Source: Spirochaetia bacterium (GTDB lineage: Bacteria > Spirochaetota > Spirochaetia > Treponematales > Breznakiellaceae). Taken from it: a DNA stretch of 17,025 bases. Numbering within the stretch: the first letter of the stretch is position 1; every line of letters starts with the position of its first letter. Under the pieces are notes generated by a model. It was not told where the DNA came from and did not search any database. It saw only the letters and a list, made by a program, of their open reading frames with translations. Of the stretch, positions 14,019-17,025 are shown in pieces. A program made the translations under genes and the position numbers. The DNA is taken from the NCBI GenBank assembly GCA_026002025.1, contig BOAU01000045.1:1-17025 (forward strand). Direction: 5' to 3'.

Positions 14019-15073
14019 CAGCGATCACTGTACTCGAAAACAAGGGCGTTGATGGCGTTCAGGGATCTGCGGGGAATTTTAAGAAATTTAATGTGCATCA
14101 CCGTGTTTGTTCCATTTTGATTTGTCCGCAGGCACTGTCCCAGCACAGCGGCTTTCAGCGCAGGATTGGGATTGAATTCAATTTTCAGCCGGCTGCCTGA
14201 GGCGATGGAAGAGTTGGTTTGTATGCCGCAGCCCCCGATGGAGATATCCATAATTTTTCCGGCGAGTTTTTCTTTTTCGGCCACGAATTTTTTTTCTTCC
14301 TGGCGCACAAGATACATATCCGCGCTTAAGCCCGTCTGCCTGCGGCGGAACTGCCGGTTGGACTGGTACTGTATCCGGTCGGTATGGGCAAGGTGCAGCC
14401 TTGAACCTTCGTCTGAAGTTTCGATTTTTAAAACCTGGGTTCCCAGGGAAAATGCCCTTTCGGAATCGGCAAAGAAGGAAAGGGTCACCGTGCTGTTCCG
14501 ATTCAGTTTGATGGGTTCCCCTGAGGCGTCCGGAGGATTTTCCACCATCAGATCCTTCCCATTGGCGGAAAGTACTTTGCTGGAATAGCTCTCCTGCCCA
14601 ACCTTGATAAGCGTATCGGTATCTGCCGCAAGCTGGCGGGTGGAGGTGATGCCCCTATCCAGAATATTCCGGGTTGAGAAAAGCAGTGCAAGCCGTTCCT
14701 GGACATCTGTCTTAGCCGATGTATCTTCAAGAATGGTCTGGTAGGCCCGTTTAAAATGACGGTCCAGGAGTTCGCTGCTGTTGAAGGATTCTGAGGGGTC
14801 CGTTACTTCATCGTTTTGAAAAACAAAATCCAGCATCTTCATTTGAGCCATGCTCAGGCCTGCGAAACGGGCCAGCTGGTGCAAGGCAGCGGCGCTGTCT
14901 TGATCGGCGCCCTGGGCATTGGCGCTGAATTCGCTGTCCCCCAGGGACGGCGAATGGAATTTGCCCTTTTTTCTGAGTTTATTAACAAAAATGAGAACAC
15001 CTATGAACATCATCAAGATGATCACAAAGATGATGGTTTCTATGACGCTGGAAAGTATTTTCATACTGCCCAT
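14018..15073 (-). CDS. Membrane-anchored YcgR-like PilZ-domain protein (probable c-di-GMP receptor)
   Basis: The 351-residue protein has one N-terminal transmembrane helix (~8-30) followed by KLRKKGK, so the rest is probably cytoplasmic. Residues ~60-145 are helical. Residues ~155-235 resemble the YcgR N-terminal domain (SSKVLSANGKDLMVENPP). A PilZ domain follows, with RxxxR at Arg240/Arg244 in RQFRRRQ and DxSxxG at Asp276-Gly281 in DISIGGCG, the two motifs that bind cyclic di-GMP. YcgR-type proteins tune flagellar motor output or gliding. AGGGGG lies five bases before ATG 15073. The neighbours fliD and the unknown gene upstream support a motility role. Both c-di-GMP motifs look intact. Confidence 0.85.
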   Translation of the reverse strand: MGSMKILSSVIETIIFVIILMMFIGVLIFVNKLRKKGKFHSPSLGDSEFSANAQGADQDSAAALHQLARFAGLSMAQMKMLDFVFQNDEVTDPSESFNSSELLDRHFKRAYQTILEDTSAKTDVQERLALLFSTRNILDRGITSTRQLAADTDTLIKVGQESYSSKVLSANGKDLMVENPPDASGEPIKLNRNSTVTLSFFADSERAFSLGTQVLKIETSDEGSRLHLAHTDRIQYQSNRQFRRRQTGLSADMYLVRQEEKKFVAEKEKLAGKIMDISIGGCGIQTNSSIASGSRLKIEFNPNPALKAAVLGQCLRTNQNGTNTVMHIKFLKIPRRSLNAINALVFEYSDR

Positions 15074-15082
15074 AATTTCCCC

Positions 15083-15922
15083 CTAGACGGACGAGGCGGC
15101 GGGCTTACTGATTGCGGAATAAAATTTGAGCAGCCGGGGCGCCAATTCATATTCCGCAAGATCGCCCACCAAAACCGCATCCCTGGCCTCATAGGCCGCC
15201 AGAAGTTCCTTTAATGCGGAACCGAACTCCTCAATATAATTATAGATCGGAACGTCATCTACTGTTAGGGTTTCCGCCTTAAATCCTTCGATTTTTAAAA
15301 GATTAAAGAGCCTGAACAGTTTTTCTGCAATCCCCGAGAATATCTGAATGGTTTCGGCGGCCCGGCTGTCCTTGCCGGTCTGAATGTCCAGGGGTAGGTC
15401 CTCAAGCCGGGCTGCAATCCCTTCAATAAGGGACGAGGCGCCGTTGATTTCCCCCTGGGGATTTTCCAGCTCCCGCAGCCGTTCTTCGATGATCTTCATG
15501 ATTTCCGTGGGCGGAAGCCCCAGGCCGGAAAAGGACTTTTCCGCAAATTCATATACGTCGGGGATCTGCTCCTGTAAAAACCGGGCGGCTGTCTGATTTT
15601 CCCAAAGGCTTTTGAAATCTTTCCGTTCTTCAAAATCCGCCACCTCGTAATCCCTTGTTTTTTGCAGCAGATCCAGCAGGGCCTCCGTTGCAAGGCCGGC
15701 CCAGGAACTGGTTATGAGATTCAGGTTTTCCAGACCAGCCAGTTCCCGATTAAAGAAGCTGTCAATGGAAAGGGCGTCCGCCTTTTCGCCGTCCGCTTCA
15801 AGGCCGCTCAGGCGGTGCCCGGATCCCCGGAGCCAGTCATCGATCCCCGCAAGGACATCCCCAATGGTTTTTTCCTTTTCCAGTATGATATCCGCTTTTT
15901 TTCCATTAATACTGATGATCAT
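15083..15922 (-). CDS. Unrecognised conserved-looking protein between fliD and the PilZ gene
   Basis: I do not recognise a family. The ~279-residue protein begins with a short beta-rich part (MIISINGKKADIILEKEKTI) that could be a small beta-grasp-like domain (~1-60). The remainder is almost wholly helical and acidic, with ELLAAYEARDAVLVGDLAEYE near the end. The penultimate text DAVLVGDLAEYELAPRL resembles loosely a pattern I associate with spirochaete hypothetical proteins. No signal peptide or membrane segment is visible. ATG 15922 is used; AAGGGG lies ten bases upstream, and an in-frame TTG at 15928 is the alternative. It starts 24 bases after fliD and ends 9 bases before the PilZ gene, so it is probably a motility-linked accessory protein, by context only. 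Confidence 0.75.
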   Translation of the reverse strand: MIISINGKKADIILEKEKTIGDVLAGIDDWLRGSGHRLSGLEADGEKADALSIDSFFNRELAGLENLNLITSSWAGLATEALLDLLQKTRDYEVADFEERKDFKSLWENQTAARFLQEQIPDVYEFAEKSFSGLGLPPTEIMKIIEERLRELENPQGEINGASSLIEGIAARLEDLPLDIQTGKDSRAAETIQIFSGIAEKLFRLFNLLKIEGFKAETLTVDDVPIYNYIEEFGSALKELLAAYEARDAVLVGDLAEYELAPRLLKFYSAISKPAASSV

Positions 15923-15946
15923 TCGCAATCATTCCCCTTGCGCTTA

Positions 15947-17025
15947 TTACCTGCGATTATTGCTGTTTTGCTGGCTGAAATTATCCAGTGAGTTGGACAT
16001 GGACTCCATGCGGCTGTAGGCCCCTTCCATCTGGCCGTACTGGACCTTGAGGGCCGATTCTTTGGCCGCAAGCTGCCTCTCCATGGTTTCAATGCGCCGT
16101 TTATCCTGGCTTATCCGAGAATCAATGGTCCCGGTTTTAAGGGAGATAAAGCCCCCGGATTCCACATAGGGCTTGGTCAGGCTGTCCATGGCATAGGCCA
16201 CCCCGGAATCGACGATGAGATCCCCGTCGGTATCGTAGCCGAAGAGCTGCTGTATGGCGGAAAGCTTTGTTTCCAGCGCCCCGTCCAGGGTTTTTTCATC
16301 AATTTCGAGGTAACCCCGCAGGCGGCTTGCATCGTAGCCCGCACCGGAACGCCTGACATCGGTCCCGATACCGATCTGGGCAAGCAGGGCAAGGTCCTGT
16401 TCCGACTGGGTAAGATAGGGAGTTGTGGCGGCCCGCTGGAGGCTGCTCTTGAACTGGTTCAGGGTGGTATCCCCGGAGAAGGCCCCCTGGCGTTTTTTCA
16501 TTTCAGTCCGCTCATCATCGGAAAGGTAGCTCAGTTCCTCGATGATCTGGGCATCGTTCCGGGTTACCACATTGACTTCCGCCATGAGCCGGTTGTAGTT
16601 CCCCACCAGGGAGATGATCGATTCCTTGATCTGCTCCCGGTCGGGTTGTATCCCCAGGCTTACGGGCCGGTCGGAGCTGCTCTTCGCCGTAATGGTGACC
16701 CCCGGTATGAGGTCGTCGATGGTGTTGGTGGGCCGTTTTATCTCAATCCCATCCATATTAACAATCGCGTCCTGGGCAATGGAGATGGCGTTTTTGGGAA
16801 TCAGGCCCGTTGGGGCATCGGGATCAAAAATTTCGATATTACGGATGGAAATATCCCGGTGGGTGTTGCGGTTGGTTAAATCTATGGAGGCGATTGCCTT
16901 GCCCCCGGCGACATCCTGAAGCTGGTACCGGACGGAGCCGAATTCCGGGGAATCCTTTATGGGGGGGAGGGCGGCGGTACTGCCGTCGGAAAAGGTCAGG
17001 GTGATTGAGCGGAGATCATCAACAC
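15947..17025 (-). CDS. fliD: Flagellar filament cap protein FliD, C-terminal part (5' end outside window)
   Basis: FliD (HAP2) caps the growing filament and helps insert flagellin. About 359 codons are present; the frame is open to the right edge of the window, and the N-terminus lies outside. The family signature is clear: AISIAQDAIVNMDGIEIKR, then NTIDDLIPGVTI, the region typical of the central FliD domain. It is followed by NYNRLMAEVN and a C-terminal coiled coil (~90 residues) ending in Asn/Gln-rich text (SQQNSNNRR). A methionine at 16756 is internal and not the start. fliD heads or lies early in the minus-strand operon with the unknown gene, the PilZ gene, tsaE and tsaB. Confidence 0.93.
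   Translation of the reverse strand, partial: VDDLRSITLTFSDGSTAALPPIKDSPEFGSVRYQLQDVAGGKAIASIDLTNRNTHRDISIRNIEIFDPDAPTGLIPKNAISIAQDAIVNMDGIEIKRPTNTIDDLIPGVTITAKSSSDRPVSLGIQPDREQIKESIISLVGNYNRLMAEVNVVTRNDAQIIEELSYLSDDERTEMKKRQGAFSGDTTLNQFKSSLQRAATTPYLTQSEQDLALLAQIGIGTDVRRSGAGYDASRLRGYLEIDEKTLDGALETKLSAIQQLFGYDTDGDLIVDSGVAYAMDSLTKPYVESGGFISLKTGTIDSRISQDKRRIETMERQLAAKESALKVQYGQMEGAYSRMESMSNSLDNFSQQNSNNRR

Noticed and set aside
1..17025. CRISPR array
   Set aside because: No regularly spaced short repeats; the only repeats found are the tRNA 3'-end pairs and the related mini-elements.

Overview
The window looks like a chromosome segment of a spirochaete, most likely a Treponema. This is inferred from the flgN-flgK-flgL-fliW-csrA order, a fliD-(unknown)-PilZ-tsaE-tsaB operon that I recall from Treponema, and moderately GC-rich coding DNA. 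It has three parts: a decayed prophage or prophage-derived element (1-7380), a four-gene tRNA array (7381-8145), and a core motility and tRNA-modification region (8146-17025).

PROPHAGE PART. The first ~420 bases are AT-rich. They carry a short RelE-like toxin frame on the minus strand behind a perfect TTGACA/TATAAT promoter; its 3' end runs into two adjacent stem-loops. At ~420 the sequence switches to phage late genes, starting inside the C-terminal end of a GpA-type large terminase. A strong promoter follows, then a gpW-like connector, a lambda-type portal, an excisionase-like helix-turn-helix protein, two unrecognised small proteins, a tail-assembly chaperone with a probable programmed -1 frameshift, and the tape measure. 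Most are coupled by short overlaps. No protease, major capsid, tail tube, baseplate or lysis gene lies between portal and integrase, so the module is gutted or highly reduced. A full-length tyrosine recombinase on the minus strand sits just downstream of tRNA-Gly.

tRNA PART. tRNA-His(GTG), tRNA-Arg(TCG), tRNA-Lys(CTT) and tRNA-Gly(GCC) are all on the minus strand behind a good promoter upstream of tRNA-His. Downstream of both tRNA-His and tRNA-Arg is a related ~130-150 bp structured sequence, bounded on the far side by a second copy of the tRNA 3' end. In both cases the copy starts at the same point, the CGA of the T-loop. This looks like a small integrase-less element that enters tRNA 3' ends and restores the gene. 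It is the most novel-looking signal here.

CORE PART. flgN-flgK-flgL-fliW-csrA (plus strand) encodes the hook-filament junction proteins, their chaperone, and the FliW/CsrA pair that links flagellin level to translation. A stem-loop and an intrinsic-terminator-like hairpin separate flgK from flgL. Converging on it (minus strand) are fliD (5' end outside the window), an unrecognised gene, a membrane-anchored YcgR-like PilZ protein, and tsaE and tsaB of the t6A tRNA-modification pathway, the last three joined by 1-base stop/start overlaps.
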